Shown here: positions 17,062 to 26,207 of the stretch, piece by piece
Layout of the letters: the number at the start of each line of letters is the position of its first letter
Numbering within the stretch: the first letter of the stretch is position 1
Source of the DNA: Methanobacteriota archaeon
GTDB lineage: Archaea > Thermoplasmatota > Thermoplasmata > Thermoplasmatales > Aciduliprofundaceae
Direction: 5' to 3'
NCBI GenBank assembly: GCA_013154005.1
Contig: JAADDK010000024.1
Span: 1 to 50,308 of the forward strand
DNA length: 50,308 bases
Made by a program: the position numbers and the translations under genes
The notes under the pieces: model-generated
What the model was told of the DNA's origin: nothing
The model's database searches: none
The model's input: the letters and a program-made list of their open reading frames with translations, nothing else

Positions 17062-19797
17062 TCACTCACGCGGATGCTTGAGCTGTGCCTGCGCCGCCGC
17101 AAGCCGCGCTATTGGGACGCGGAACGGTGAGCAGGACACGTAGTTCAATCCGGCCATATGGAAGAATTCTATGCTGTGCGGGTCGCCGCCGTGCTCGCCG
17201 CACACGCCCACTTCCAGTTTCGGGTTGCTTGATCTGCCTTTCTCCGTGCCCATCTTCACTAACTGTCCCACACCGTCCCAGTCAAGGCTCTTGAACGGGT
17301 CCTCTTTGAGTATGCCCATCTCCACGTACTTGCGCAGGAACTTTGCCTGAGCGTCGTCGCGGCTGTATCCGAAGGTCATCTGCGTCAGGTCGTTTGTGCC
17401 GAAGGAGAAGAACTCTGCATACTCTGCAATCTCGTCCGCGGTGAGTGCTGCACGCGGAATCTCAATCATGGTGCCGAACATGTACTTGATTTCCACGCCC
17501 GCTTTCTGCATCTCCTCTCTGGCTATCTTTTCGAGTTTCTCTTTCAGAAGCTTGAGCTCGTTCACGTGGCCGATGAGAGGAATCATTATTTCCGGGTATA
17601 TCTCTTTACCTTCGTTCTTTACCTCTATGGCCGCCTGCATTATGGCGCGCACCTGCATCTCGTAGATTTCCGGATATATCACGCCGAGTCTGCAGCCGCG
17701 GAATCCGAGCATGGGGTTGAACTCGTGGAGCTCGTTCACTATCGCCAGAAGCTCTTTCTTCTCATTGATTTTCGCAATGAGGTCGTCCATCTCTTTCATG
17801 CTCTTTGCGTCTCTGAGCTTCATCTTCAGCTCGTTAATCTCCTCCACGATTTCGTCATGGTTGGGCAGGAACTCGTGCAGGGGCGGGTCGAGAAGGCGAA
17901 TTATTACCGGATATCCTTCCATTGTGCGGAAGAACTCTATGAAATCGCTTCTCTGCATGCTCTGCAGTTTATTCAGCGCTTCGATTCTCTTCTCTTTTGT
18001 CTTGGCTATAATCATCTCCTGCATTATGGGCAGGCGCTCCTCGCCGAAGAACATGTGCTCCGTCCTTGCAAGGCCGATACCCTCCGCGCCGAACTCCCTC
18101 GCTTTCTTTGCCTGCTCGGGGGTATCTGCGTTTGCCCTCACACCCAGCTTGCGGATCTCATCTGCCCATGTAAGGATCTTCTCAAGGTTTCCGCTGAGTG
18201 AAGGCACTATAAGCGGCACCTCACCTTTGTACACTTCGCCGGTGGTGCCGTTGATGGTTATCACATCGCCTTTCCGAATCTTGGTTCCTCTCGCTATGAA
18301 ATATTCTTCTGCCATGTTGATGATCAGCTCTTCGCAGCCCACCACCGCGGGCTTACCCATTGCTCTGGCCACCACCGCTGCGTGGGAGGTCATGCCTCCT
18401 CTTGCGGTCAGTATGCCCTGCGCCGCGTTCATGCCGTGTATATCATCTGGAGAGGTCTCGTGGCGCACCAGAAGCACCTTCTCACCCTGCTCGGCAAGCT
18501 CCACCGCCTCGTCCGGGTCAAACACGACCTTGCCCACCGCTGCACCCGGGCTGGCGGCGAGGCCCTTGGCAATTACCTCCTTCTTCGCTGCCGGGTCCAC
18601 CTGCGGATGGAGAAGGGTATCTACATTCTCAGGGGTGACTCGCATAACTGCCTCTTCCTTGGATATCACACCCTCTTCCTTCATCTCCACGGCTATGCGC
18701 ACCGCGGCCATTGCCGTCCTCTTACCCGTGCGGGTTTGCAGGAGATAAAGCTTGCCCTTTTCGATTGTGAACTCAATATCCTGCATATCGCGATAATGCT
18801 CTTCCAGTATGTTTGCCACGTTCTGCAGCTGTTTGTACACTTCGGGCATCATCTCTTCCATCGTTGGAAGCTCACGATTTGCGTCCTGCTTGCTGTACTC
18901 GTTTATTGCGTGGGGTGTGCGTATTCCTGCGACGACGTCTTCACCCTGCGCGTTCGGGAGGAATTCGCCGTACAGATGCTTCTCTCCAGTCCGCGGATCT
19001 CGGGTGAACGCCACACCGGTGCCGGAATCGTCGCCCATGTTGCCAAATACCATGGTCACTATATTCACCGCAGTGCCCATGTCGTCGGGCATCTTGTTAA
19101 TCTTTCTGTACACTATTGCGCGTTCGTTGTTCCATGATTCGAATACGGCGCGTATTGCCATCTCAAGCTGCTTGTACGGGTCCTGCGGGAACTCGAATCC
19201 ATGTTTTTTATACACTTCTTTGTATCTTGCCACCAGTTCTTTCAGCGCCTCAACGCTCAGTTCGACATCCTGCTCCACGCCGTATTTCTTCTTCATATGC
19301 TCTATTTCCTCTTCAAATTCATCGTGCTTGATACCCAGCACCACATCGCCGAACATCTGAATCAGGCGCCGGTAAGCGTCCCATGCAAATCTATCATTGG
19401 AGGTCTGCTTCGCCAGCCCAAGAACGCTCTTATCTGTCAGGCCCAGATTGAGAATGGTGTCCATCATTCCCGGCATGCTTATGGGTGCACCGGAGCGCAC
19501 GGACACGAGAAGCGGGTTTTCATCACTGCCGAAAACTTTGCCCGTTTTCTCTTCCAGCTTTTTCATGGCCTGCAGCACGTCGCTCCACAAGCCCTCGGGA
19601 AAGTCATGCTTTTCAAAGTATTTCATACATGTTTCTGTGGTTATTGTGAATCCCGGGGGCACGGGCAAACCAATCTGCGTCATTTCAACCAGACCTGCTC
19701 CCTTGCCTCCTAAAACACGCTTCATCTCTTTGAGACCCTTGCTCTTCAGTGCTTCCATTTCCTCGCTTTTTTCGTCAAAGAAGTATATGTACTTCAT
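17062..19797 (-). CDS. ppdK: Pyruvate, phosphate dikinase
   Basis: 911 residues; interconverts pyruvate + ATP + Pi and phosphoenolpyruvate + AMP + PPi. The ATP-grasp domain is N-terminal (GGKGAGL near residue 31). The swivelling phosphohistidine domain has GGMTSHAA with H472. The C-terminal TIM barrel has C866 in GVCGEHGGDP. H472 and C866 fit the relative positions of His455 and Cys831 in the Clostridium enzyme. The length (about 870-910) distinguishes it from PEP synthase, as does the N-terminal FGD-type ATP-grasp arrangement. AGGTGAT lies 7-12 nt upstream of the ATG. It probably works in gluconeogenesis or PPi-linked glycolysis. It appears monocistronic. Confidence 0.96.
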   Translation of the reverse strand: MKYIYFFDEKSEEMEALKSKGLKEMKRVLGGKGAGLVEMTQIGLPVPPGFTITTETCMKYFEKHDFPEGLWSDVLQAMKKLEEKTGKVFGSDENPLLVSVRSGAPISMPGMMDTILNLGLTDKSVLGLAKQTSNDRFAWDAYRRLIQMFGDVVLGIKHDEFEEEIEHMKKKYGVEQDVELSVEALKELVARYKEVYKKHGFEFPQDPYKQLEMAIRAVFESWNNERAIVYRKINKMPDDMGTAVNIVTMVFGNMGDDSGTGVAFTRDPRTGEKHLYGEFLPNAQGEDVVAGIRTPHAINEYSKQDANRELPTMEEMMPEVYKQLQNVANILEEHYRDMQDIEFTIEKGKLYLLQTRTGKRTAMAAVRIAVEMKEEGVISKEEAVMRVTPENVDTLLHPQVDPAAKKEVIAKGLAASPGAAVGKVVFDPDEAVELAEQGEKVLLVRHETSPDDIHGMNAAQGILTARGGMTSHAAVVARAMGKPAVVGCEELIINMAEEYFIARGTKIRKGDVITINGTTGEVYKGEVPLIVPSLSGNLEKILTWADEIRKLGVRANADTPEQAKKAREFGAEGIGLARTEHMFFGEERLPIMQEMIIAKTKEKRIEALNKLQSMQRSDFIEFFRTMEGYPVIIRLLDPPLHEFLPNHDEIVEEINELKMKLRDAKSMKEMDDLIAKINEKKELLAIVNELHEFNPMLGFRGCRLGVIYPEIYEMQVRAIMQAAIEVKNEGKEIYPEIMIPLIGHVNELKLLKEKLEKIAREEMQKAGVEIKYMFGTMIEIPRAALTADEIAEYAEFFSFGTNDLTQMTFGYSRDDAQAKFLRKYVEMGILKEDPFKSLDWDGVGQLVKMGTEKGRSSNPKLEVGVCGEHGGDPHSIEFFHMAGLNYVSCSPFRVPIARLAAAQAQLKHPRE

Positions 19798-19830
19798 CTT
19801 GCATCACCTTGTGCGGGAATAAATCGGCGC

Positions 19831-19840
19831 TATTAAAAGA
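19831..19840 (-). promoter_or_regulatory. TATA box of ppdK
   Basis: TCTTTTAATA on the minus strand lies about 38 nt upstream of the ATG at 19797. It predicts a start near 19811 and a leader of about 13 nt carrying the AGGTGAT ribosome binding site. Confidence 0.5.
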
Positions 19841-19900
19841 TTTTTCCTGTGCTTTAGATGCGCGGCGTGAAACTCTGAATGTGATGAGCGTTAACCCAAA

Positions 19901-19910
19901 CTTTAAATAG
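19901..19910 (+). promoter_or_regulatory. TATA box of the LSm-L37e-purF operon
   Basis: CTTTAAATAG is centred about 26 nt upstream of the first possible LSm start (GTG 19931). Only one promoter is visible before the LSm, L37e and purF genes. Confidence 0.6.
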
Positions 19911-19930
19911 AGGTTGCGGATTTCCGATTT

Positions 19931-20167
19931 GTGGTTAAAATGGGAGATATGCTCAAGCCTTTACATGTGCTTCACGAAAGTTTGAACAAGCCGGTGCTGG
20001 TCTCTATGAAGGGTAATAAGGAATACAGGGGAGTTCTGGACGGATATGACCAGCACATGAACCTCGTGCTCAAGAATGCAGAGGAGATTATAAACGGCGA
20101 ATCAAAAGGTGTGTACAACGTGGTTATCGTCAGAGGCGATACTGTAATTTACATTTCTCCTCCGTGA
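19931..20167 (+). CDS. Archaeal LSm (Sm-like) RNA-binding protein
   Basis: 78 residues. The Sm1 motif (RGVLDGYDQHMNLVLKNA) and the Sm2 motif (VIVRGDTVIYI) are in order, as in SmAP1, which forms heptameric rings binding U-rich RNA. The start is uncertain: GTG 19931 fits a leaderless transcript from the TATA box, while ATGs at 19940 and 19949 are also in frame and give 75 or 72 residues. The stop overlaps the ribosome binding site of L37e. The LSm-L37e gene pair is a widespread archaeal arrangement linking RNA metabolism to the ribosome. Confidence 0.93.
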   Translation: MVKMGDMLKPLHVLHESLNKPVLVSMKGNKEYRGVLDGYDQHMNLVLKNAEEIINGESKGVYNVVIVRGDTVIYISPP

Positions 20168-20178
20168 GGTGATTGAAA

Positions 20179-20349
20179 ATGGCAGGTAGAGGTACTCCAG
20201 CAATGGGTAAACGAAACAAAAAGCATACGCATATAGTTTGCAGAAGATGTGGACATCGCGCATACAACATACATACAAAGAGGTGTGCTTACTGTGGCTA
20301 CCCTGCGCCCAGAAGGCGTTCATACTCATGGGCGAAGAAAAAGAAATGA
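20179..20349 (+). CDS. rpl37e: Ribosomal protein L37e
   Basis: A 56-residue zinc-binding large-subunit protein. The zinc cysteines are C21, C24, C36 and C39 in CRRC and CAYC. The N-terminal MAGRGTPAMGKRNKK and the C-terminal basic tail are family hallmarks. GAGGTGAT, overlapping the LSm stop, lies 5 nt before the ATG. Its stop overlaps an out-of-frame ATG (ATGA, 20346-20349) that looks like the intended start of purF. Confidence 0.96.
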   Translation: MAGRGTPAMGKRNKKHTHIVCRRCGHRAYNIHTKRCAYCGYPAPRRRSYSWAKKKK

Positions 20350-21733
20350 GTACTGCGGTGTCTCAGGGTTCTTTTCCTCATCTCCTGTTTCAAAAACTAT
20401 TTATTTTTCTCTGCGCGCGTTGCAGCATCGGGGCCAGGAAAGTGCGGGCATAGCCACGCACAAGGAGAGAATGCACATAGTAAAGGGCATGGGTCTGGTG
20501 CATCGGGTTTTTAACGAGATTAATCTGTCATATCTTGCCGGCAATGTGGGTATTGGCCACGTTCGCTATTCGACCATGGGAGACTCGGTGGAAGAGAATG
20601 CACAGCCCATCTACATATACACGCCGCGCCATGAGATTGCGGTGGCGCATAATGGAGAAATAGTCAATGTCGACGAGCTCAAAACTTTTCTGGGAGAGAA
20701 GGGCTCGGCATTCACAACGCGCTCGGATAGCGAGGTTATTGCGCGTATTCTCTCTTACGAAATCACGCAGCATGGCATCGTTGAGGGAATAAAAAGAATG
20801 GTGCGTCGGCTCCGCGGATCTTACTCACTTGCCATTCTTGTGGATAATCGCCTTTTTGCGGTGCGGGATCCGCTGGGTATCCGGCCTCTCGCGCTCGGTG
20901 AGATTGATGGCGGATATGGAGTTGCCTCGGAAAGCGTGGCGTTTTACTCCATCGGGGGGAAACTGGTCAGAGATGTTGTCCCGGGGGAGATTGTGGAGCT
21001 CACTGCCAGCGGGTTTATAACGCATCACGTATTCAAAAAGAAGCACCATGCGCACTGTATGTTCGAGTATGTGTATTTTGCGCGGGCGGATAGCATAATT
21101 GATTCCCGGTGCGTTTATGACGTGCGCAGAAAAATCGGAAGAAACCTTGCTAAAGAGCATCCCGTAGATGCGGATTTTGTGGTGCCCGTGCCCGACTCTG
21201 GCCGTGCGCATGCCATCGGATACTCGGAAGAGAGCGGAATACCGTACGCGGAGGGGCTTATGAAGAACCGATACGTGGAACGCACGTTTATTTTACCCTC
21301 TCAGGAAAGCCGGGTTAGAGAGATAACAATGAAACTCAATCCCGTGCGCTCGGTGGTGCGGAGAAAGAGAATAGTGCTCGTGGACGATTCTATTGTTCGG
21401 GGCAATACTATGCGCAAGATTGTGCAGATGCTTCGTGATGCCGGCGCGGTGGAGGTGCACGTGCGTATCGGCTCGCCGCCCATAATTGCGCCGTGCTATC
21501 TGGGTATCGATATGAAGACCCGCGAGCAGTTCATCGCCGAGGGAAAGACCATGGAAGAAATTGCGAGGGAGATAGGTGCGGACTCGCTGGGCTACGTGAG
21601 CATTGACGGGCTTGTGAGTGCAATAGGACTGCCGCGCACGGAGATGTGTCTGGGGTGTCTGACCGGCGAGTATCCGGTGAAAATTTCCGGCGAGCGGGTG
21701 AGGTTTCAGAGCGATATAGAGGATTTTGATTAA
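20294..21733 (+). CDS. purF: Amidophosphoribosyltransferase; start region disturbed
   Basis: First enzyme of de novo purine synthesis: PRPP + glutamine to phosphoribosylamine. Family blocks are CGVSGFF with the expected N-terminal nucleophile cysteine (codon 20354-20356), ALQHRGQESAGIA, HVRYSTMG, and the PRPP loop VLVDDSIVRGNT near the C-terminal third. From that cysteine onward there are 459 residues, a normal length. The start is the problem. The coupled ATG at 20346, overlapping the L37e stop as ATGA, is out of frame with TACTGC by one base. The only in-frame start codons (GTG 20294 with GAGGTG 9 nt upstream, GTG 20285, GTG 20249) lie inside L37e. GTG 20294 is entered provisionally, giving a 20-residue propeptide before the cysteine. 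Confidence 0.85.
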   Translation: MATLRPEGVHTHGRRKRNEYCGVSGFFSSSPVSKTIYFSLRALQHRGQESAGIATHKERMHIVKGMGLVHRVFNEINLSYLAGNVGIGHVRYSTMGDSVEENAQPIYIYTPRHEIAVAHNGEIVNVDELKTFLGEKGSAFTTRSDSEVIARILSYEITQHGIVEGIKRMVRRLRGSYSLAILVDNRLFAVRDPLGIRPLALGEIDGGYGVASESVAFYSIGGKLVRDVVPGEIVELTASGFITHHVFKKKHHAHCMFEYVYFARADSIIDSRCVYDVRRKIGRNLAKEHPVDADFVVPVPDSGRAHAIGYSEESGIPYAEGLMKNRYVERTFILPSQESRVREITMKLNPVRSVVRRKRIVLVDDSIVRGNTMRKIVQMLRDAGAVEVHVRIGSPPIIAPCYLGIDMKTREQFIAEGKTMEEIAREIGADSLGYVSIDGLVSAIGLPRTEMCLGCLTGEYPVKISGERVRFQSDIEDFD

Positions 21734-21798
21734 TTCAAACCGCAATTTATATTATACCGCACCGCATACAGGAAATTGTGAAAAGGAGAAAACTGAAT

Positions 21799-22023
21799 AT
21801 GCGGAAAGATTATGAGTTTCGGTACCTGCTGGGACAGCTGCTTAAGGACCTGCCTGAGGGTGTGCAGGGTGCTTTGAAGGGTACCATTTACTCAAAGGCG
21901 GCAAACATGGGTGTGAAAGAGGCAAGAGATTACATACTGAAGAAGAAGGAGGAGGGTGTCATCGACGAACCGCTGGCGCGAAAGTTGATTGACCTGCTTT
22001 ACAAGTATAGCGTATACAGATGA
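21799..22023 (+). CDS. Small conserved-looking protein of unknown function
   Basis: 74 residues, mostly helical by composition, with no cysteines, membrane segments or named motif. An ATTTATATT TATA element near 21744-21752 and a GGAG about 11 nt upstream suit the ATG at 21799. A GTG at 21778 would add seven residues. Its TGA overlaps the ATG of the next gene (ATGA), so the two are translationally coupled and probably act together. I do not recognise the family. Confidence 0.65.
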   Translation: MRKDYEFRYLLGQLLKDLPEGVQGALKGTIYSKAANMGVKEARDYILKKKEEGVIDEPLARKLIDLLYKYSVYR

Positions 22024-23414
22024 ACCCCCCGTATTTACCGTTGAGGATTGACGAGAAATTCAAAGCCCGGTTTTTGAAAAACACGCTTCGGCTCGGGGAG
22101 AGAGTGGAGTTTATCGGGTACAACGTGCGCATGCCCGCCGGGCCCGCCATGAGAGAGCTGCTCTGGCCCGCACTGGCTCCGATGCTTGGCGATTTTACGG
22201 TGCGCGGGTTAACCGCTCTGCCCGGCAATGGCATGCCGGTGATACCTGTGGTGTATCCCTCTTATCTTATTCCGCGGGGTACGGTGCTTTGCGTGGAGGG
22301 GGTGCTCTCTGATTTTTCTGTGTACAGTGCGAAATCCGGGCGCTTTGTGCTGGCAGATTCGGTGAAAAAAGTGCCTGTGGAAAGATATCTCGAGCTGGAG
22401 AGAACGGGGCTGAGCGGAAACGCGATGCTTCAAATTATGGATTCTGCTTTCACGGGCGCTGCCAGAGATGTGATGCTCACGTATTTTTCTGGCAGCGGAA
22501 GCTATGTTGGCCGGGTGGGCGGCAGTGCGGTGTCTTTTCTGAAAGCCAGTGCCAGAGGATACGCTGAGAATTTTAAAGAACTCATGTCCATGGTGAATGC
22601 AATAAATCCCATACTGACCAGAACTGAGATGACGGTGCGGTTGCGGTACGATTCGGAGGTTGAGGTTAAGCTTAAAGGGGGATTTAAGATTAGGTATCAG
22701 CATCTCACACCTCGCAGGGCCGAACGATTTTATCAGTCAAGAAAGGCGAGGGCCTGGGAACAGAGTGCTATGACCGATTCTAAGATTTCAATGGAGACGT
22801 TAATCTCTCTCTCGGATGCGCCTCTCATACCCACACGGGAGGAGGTGCAGGTGGGAGACGAGAATTTATTGAAAGAATATTCACTGGATATGGGATTCTA
22901 TGCGTTTCAGAATCATATTCGCAGGCCGGAGATAGATGGAGGAGAGGTGCTCAGATACAAGGAGCTGCTTGTCTCGCGCCTTGAAAGAGAGGTGCCGGAT
23001 ATCGTGGAAGCGATGCGGCTTGGAATAATTATGGATATTGGAGATGTAAACGGGTTTGGAGAGCATATGGCTCGGGCAATGGATGCATGGTATCGTATCT
23101 CCGGCGAATGGCGTGTGGAGCCGGTGCTGAGCATGTACGTGGAGCTTTTCTCAAGGGTGGAGGACATCAAAGGGGAGCGAATACGGCGCGAGGTGGCGGC
23201 GCAGTCGCTGGCAAAAAGAGATAGATTGCTCACAAACCGGGTTTTGTGGGAACTTAACACCCTGAAACCCGAAGGGTGGGAGTATGAGTATTTTGAGCAG
23301 AAGATGCGGGAGCGCGGGCTAACTCGCATTGCAAAGCGGTTTGAAGAGCTGCTTCGCGAGGGCATCGTTATAGAAAAAAGAAAGGGAGTTTATTTTGCCG
23401 TGGCCAAACTTTGA
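22020..23414 (+). CDS. Protein of unknown function, coupled to the 74-residue gene
   Basis: 464 residues, soluble, with no signal peptide and no recognised motif. The first 110 residues are beta-rich. A Gly/Ser-rich segment (FSGSGSYVGRVGGSA) lies around residue 160-174. The last 60 residues (RFEELLREGIVIEKRKGVYFAV) look like a winged helix, suggesting DNA or protein binding. No Walker, nuclease or metal motif is visible. ATGA coupling to the upstream 74-residue gene is clear. The 3' end overlaps the convergent propeller gene by 25 bases. The winged-helix reading is inference from pattern only. Confidence 0.7.
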   Translation: MNPPYLPLRIDEKFKARFLKNTLRLGERVEFIGYNVRMPAGPAMRELLWPALAPMLGDFTVRGLTALPGNGMPVIPVVYPSYLIPRGTVLCVEGVLSDFSVYSAKSGRFVLADSVKKVPVERYLELERTGLSGNAMLQIMDSAFTGAARDVMLTYFSGSGSYVGRVGGSAVSFLKASARGYAENFKELMSMVNAINPILTRTEMTVRLRYDSEVEVKLKGGFKIRYQHLTPRRAERFYQSRKARAWEQSAMTDSKISMETLISLSDAPLIPTREEVQVGDENLLKEYSLDMGFYAFQNHIRRPEIDGGEVLRYKELLVSRLEREVPDIVEAMRLGIIMDIGDVNGFGEHMARAMDAWYRISGEWRVEPVLSMYVELFSRVEDIKGERIRREVAAQSLAKRDRLLTNRVLWELNTLKPEGWEYEYFEQKMRERGLTRIAKRFEELLREGIVIEKRKGVYFAVAKL

Positions 23415-24979
23415 TTTTGCTCGTAAATCAAATCCATCAAATAAATTCCCGCAAAAGTTGCTATCAACCCGGCCGCGAGGTACACGTATTCCCACGGGTG
23501 CGGATACGGATAATAATGCAGAAATATTGCCGCATATGGTATATAATACAGCGAGAACAGAATCTCCTTGCCTCTGTATTTTGGCGTGGCTGCATAAAAT
23601 AATATCAGAAATAGAGGCGTGAGCATAACCGCACTCAGAAACATCGCGTTTAGAGCTCCAAACAGGAACGGTGCAAATACAAATACGTACCATGGCATCT
23701 TTTTTCGTGGTTTCAATTTTCTGTATATGCCCACGTTTATTGCGGATAGAACCAGCCAGTACACCGTGAATATTTTAAGATACAATGAGAAATCATTCGC
23801 GTCCGGGTGGTCTAAATACACTGTGCGGTTTCCGTGCATATCATTCATAACTACAGGTTGATACTCATCAACCATAACACTCCCCTGACTGAAATCTATA
23901 TTTGGAAAATACACGTTATCCGACTCTCCAGAGTACCATGCTGACGAACAGTACACCCGAACACTCCATATCTCACGAGTTAAATCGTAAGACGCTCCGG
24001 CAACTATAAACCCATAGCTTGTGTAATGCAGAATACCCACATAGCCACCCATATCTGTGAAAATTGCATCTTCATAAACTCTGCTTCCATTAGAAATCGA
24101 GATATATTTAAAACTGTTCACCGTTATAATTTTGCCTTCTTCGTTAAGAACTTCCACCATAGGATACGGCTCGTTTGCGGAGAAATACACGTAAATTCTG
24201 TTATTTGCTATATGGATATAATCTATGTCAGTTAGCATGGTTCTGTTCCACAGCTCTCTACCCGAATAGGTGAGCGTGATTAATTTATGAGAGTTGACAG
24301 CGAAAATGTGCGAAGAGTCTGTAAACAGAGACACCAATCCATAACTTCTGTTCCAGAGCGGGTGGGCGGAGTATGAGAATGCGTAGATGCTTTTCCAGTA
24401 GTTGATAATGAATATGGAGGATAAAAGCGTGAGCGGATGCTGATAATAGTCATTAAACGTAGATGAAAAATCAAAACTGCTTGTGTTCCAGTTAGGAGAA
24501 TATTTACCAAGAATCGCCCCCCTGCTGGACACCACGCTAATCTCTGCTTTTTTCGCGGGCGTATCGGAAACGGATACAAGAACGAGATACTTGCCGTTCC
24601 ATGCCGCCTGCACAACCTTGCCATTTTTTGCCACATAGTGAAATATTTCGGTTCCATTATAAGCATAGACAATAATCTGCGATTTGTTTTCCGAATGTGA
24701 AACCGCAATCAACGAGTTAGCCCCGACAAACACATGAGTCAAGTTCTTTACCTGTTTACTCCAGAGCTTTTCAAAATTCATGTTCTGGTACGCTATATCG
24801 TTTTCATACACATGGACCCAGTGCAACTCATGATAATAATAAGTTCCGCGAGAGCCCGGATTTGAATACAAATCGAGTTGTGTACCTTCCATGCTTTCAA
24901 TCACACCTATAATTCCCGGCACAAGAAACGCCACTGCCGTTATTATTGCGAAAACTGTTATTATTTTTTTCGAAGCCAT
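23390..24979 (-). CDS. Membrane-anchored beta-propeller-like surface protein with C-terminal membrane domain
   Basis: 529 residues. The N-terminal membrane segment or signal anchor is at about 5-25. An extracytoplasmic domain of about 370 residues follows, with repeated short beta-strand units of the W-x-[VK]-x-N type typical of PQQ-like propellers. Four or five C-terminal membrane helices run from about residue 400 to the end, unlike the other propeller genes here, which have one. GGAGTG lies about 9 nt before the ATG. It overlaps the upstream propeller gene by 19 bases in one operon. The ligand is unknown, and PQQ binding itself is not implied. Confidence 0.7.
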   Translation of the reverse strand: MASKKIITVFAIITAVAFLVPGIIGVIESMEGTQLDLYSNPGSRGTYYYHELHWVHVYENDIAYQNMNFEKLWSKQVKNLTHVFVGANSLIAVSHSENKSQIIVYAYNGTEIFHYVAKNGKVVQAAWNGKYLVLVSVSDTPAKKAEISVVSSRGAILGKYSPNWNTSSFDFSSTFNDYYQHPLTLLSSIFIINYWKSIYAFSYSAHPLWNRSYGLVSLFTDSSHIFAVNSHKLITLTYSGRELWNRTMLTDIDYIHIANNRIYVYFSANEPYPMVEVLNEEGKIITVNSFKYISISNGSRVYEDAIFTDMGGYVGILHYTSYGFIVAGASYDLTREIWSVRVYCSSAWYSGESDNVYFPNIDFSQGSVMVDEYQPVVMNDMHGNRTVYLDHPDANDFSLYLKIFTVYWLVLSAINVGIYRKLKPRKKMPWYVFVFAPFLFGALNAMFLSAVMLTPLFLILFYAATPKYRGKEILFSLYYIPYAAIFLHYYPYPHPWEYVYLAAGLIATFAGIYLMDLIYEQNQSLATAK

Positions 24980-26178
24980 ATTATACCCACTCCTGATATA
25001 ACTATTATCGCCGCCAGAAACGCAAGCTTGTATTCCATATTTGCTCCAGGATTTAGCACATATTCTTCCTGAACATCATATACCGCAACAGTGCCATCAA
25101 AATCATAATATCCTGCAGATATCAGCGTATTTCCGCTTTTTAAAAGTATTTGCGAGAATAGCGCATGATAACCGGTATGATTAACAGTTGCTTTAACATT
25201 TACATTATCTTTCGCAGGTACATTAAAATTAATAATATAGTCACCCCACACAGCCCATGCCTCATCGCCAGTAACTATCCCTTCAAATAGCCCGTTTTCC
25301 TCTTCCGCGGGTATTGAGAATGCGTTAACAGTAACATAAAAATTTTTAACGTTTGTAAACGCATAGCTGTACTCTTCAGCGTGGTATTTTTCAGTATAGT
25401 ATGACCCGAGCATCATAACGAAATTTTCATCCCCAAACTCCAGACCTCGTAGCCATGTGTTCCCAAAATTGCGGGACCATACAATTTTTCCATCTTTCAT
25501 GGCCGCAATGTTATGATTTGAAAATAGAAACACGTAAGGATAGTGAATAATGTATTTGTCGTACTTACTCTCTTCCCAGTGCCACTGTATCTTTGAGCCG
25601 GCAACATCGTAAAAACAGCGATTTGTCCCGTTTTTGTACACCAACAATGTAGCAGCGCCAAATTGTCGTTCATCAACGGGCCAGCCGGGAAGTTGCATGT
25701 TTACTCTATTAATTATACTCGTACCACTGAAGACATATAGCGTAGAGTTAAAAAGGACATAAGCCTGACTTTTGTAGTTCCACATCGCTGCAGGCCAGAG
25801 CGCCGAGCTGTTGTTACCCACCAGCGTATCGGTGGATATGGATTTGAGAACCGCACCTTGAGGCGAGAGAAAATACAGGTGCGCATTTGTAAGAACGTAC
25901 ACCGTAGAGCCTGCTTGGGTAAAATCCACTATGAAATCATCGTCTTGCGGGAAAAATCGCCATGTGAGATTTCCCGTATTGCTTAAAGCGCTTAAAGATT
26001 CAAAGCTCTGCTCTTTAAAATATATTGTATTTCCATATTTCAACACCTTGGAACTGTCAAGAACGTATTCAGCCTTCTCATCAACAATATTCTTTTTCAC
26101 CACCGACAGCCCCGCGACACCCATCATCAGTATGAGGAGCATCAGCCCCGCAAATAACCGTAACCGGTTTTTCTGCAT
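24961..26178 (-). CDS. Membrane-anchored beta-propeller-like surface protein
   Basis: 405 residues: an N-terminal signal or anchor (about 6-26), an extracytoplasmic beta-rich region with repeated PQQ-like blade motifs such as GNLTWRFFP and GKIVWSRNFG, and a C-terminal membrane helix ending WLRKK. The layout matches the plus-strand genes at 46949-50308, suggesting one paralogous family. A TTTATATCA TATA box is centred 26 nt before the ATG, so it is probably leaderless and first in the operon. Function unknown; a sensory or substrate-binding surface role is inference. Confidence 0.72.
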   Translation of the reverse strand: MQKNRLRLFAGLMLLILMMGVAGLSVVKKNIVDEKAEYVLDSSKVLKYGNTIYFKEQSFESLSALSNTGNLTWRFFPQDDDFIVDFTQAGSTVYVLTNAHLYFLSPQGAVLKSISTDTLVGNNSSALWPAAMWNYKSQAYVLFNSTLYVFSGTSIINRVNMQLPGWPVDERQFGAATLLVYKNGTNRCFYDVAGSKIQWHWEESKYDKYIIHYPYVFLFSNHNIAAMKDGKIVWSRNFGNTWLRGLEFGDENFVMMLGSYYTEKYHAEEYSYAFTNVKNFYVTVNAFSIPAEEENGLFEGIVTGDEAWAVWGDYIINFNVPAKDNVNVKATVNHTGYHALFSQILLKSGNTLISAGYYDFDGTVAVYDVQEEYVLNPGANMEYKLAFLAAIIVISGVGIIWLRKK

Positions 26179-26207
26179 AACTGGGTATATATTTGTTTGA
26201 TATAAAT

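Noticed and set aside
17711-18748. A 345-residue plus-strand open frame opposite ppdK
   Set aside because: It is an antisense shadow of a highly conserved enzyme; low-complexity Ser/Ala/Pro-rich translation and no promoter or ribosome binding site.
20346-20453. A separate small gene starting at the ATG overlapping the L37e stop
   Set aside because: Its 35-residue frame reads through the PurF N-terminus out of frame and gives a meaningless peptide; better explained as the displaced purF start.
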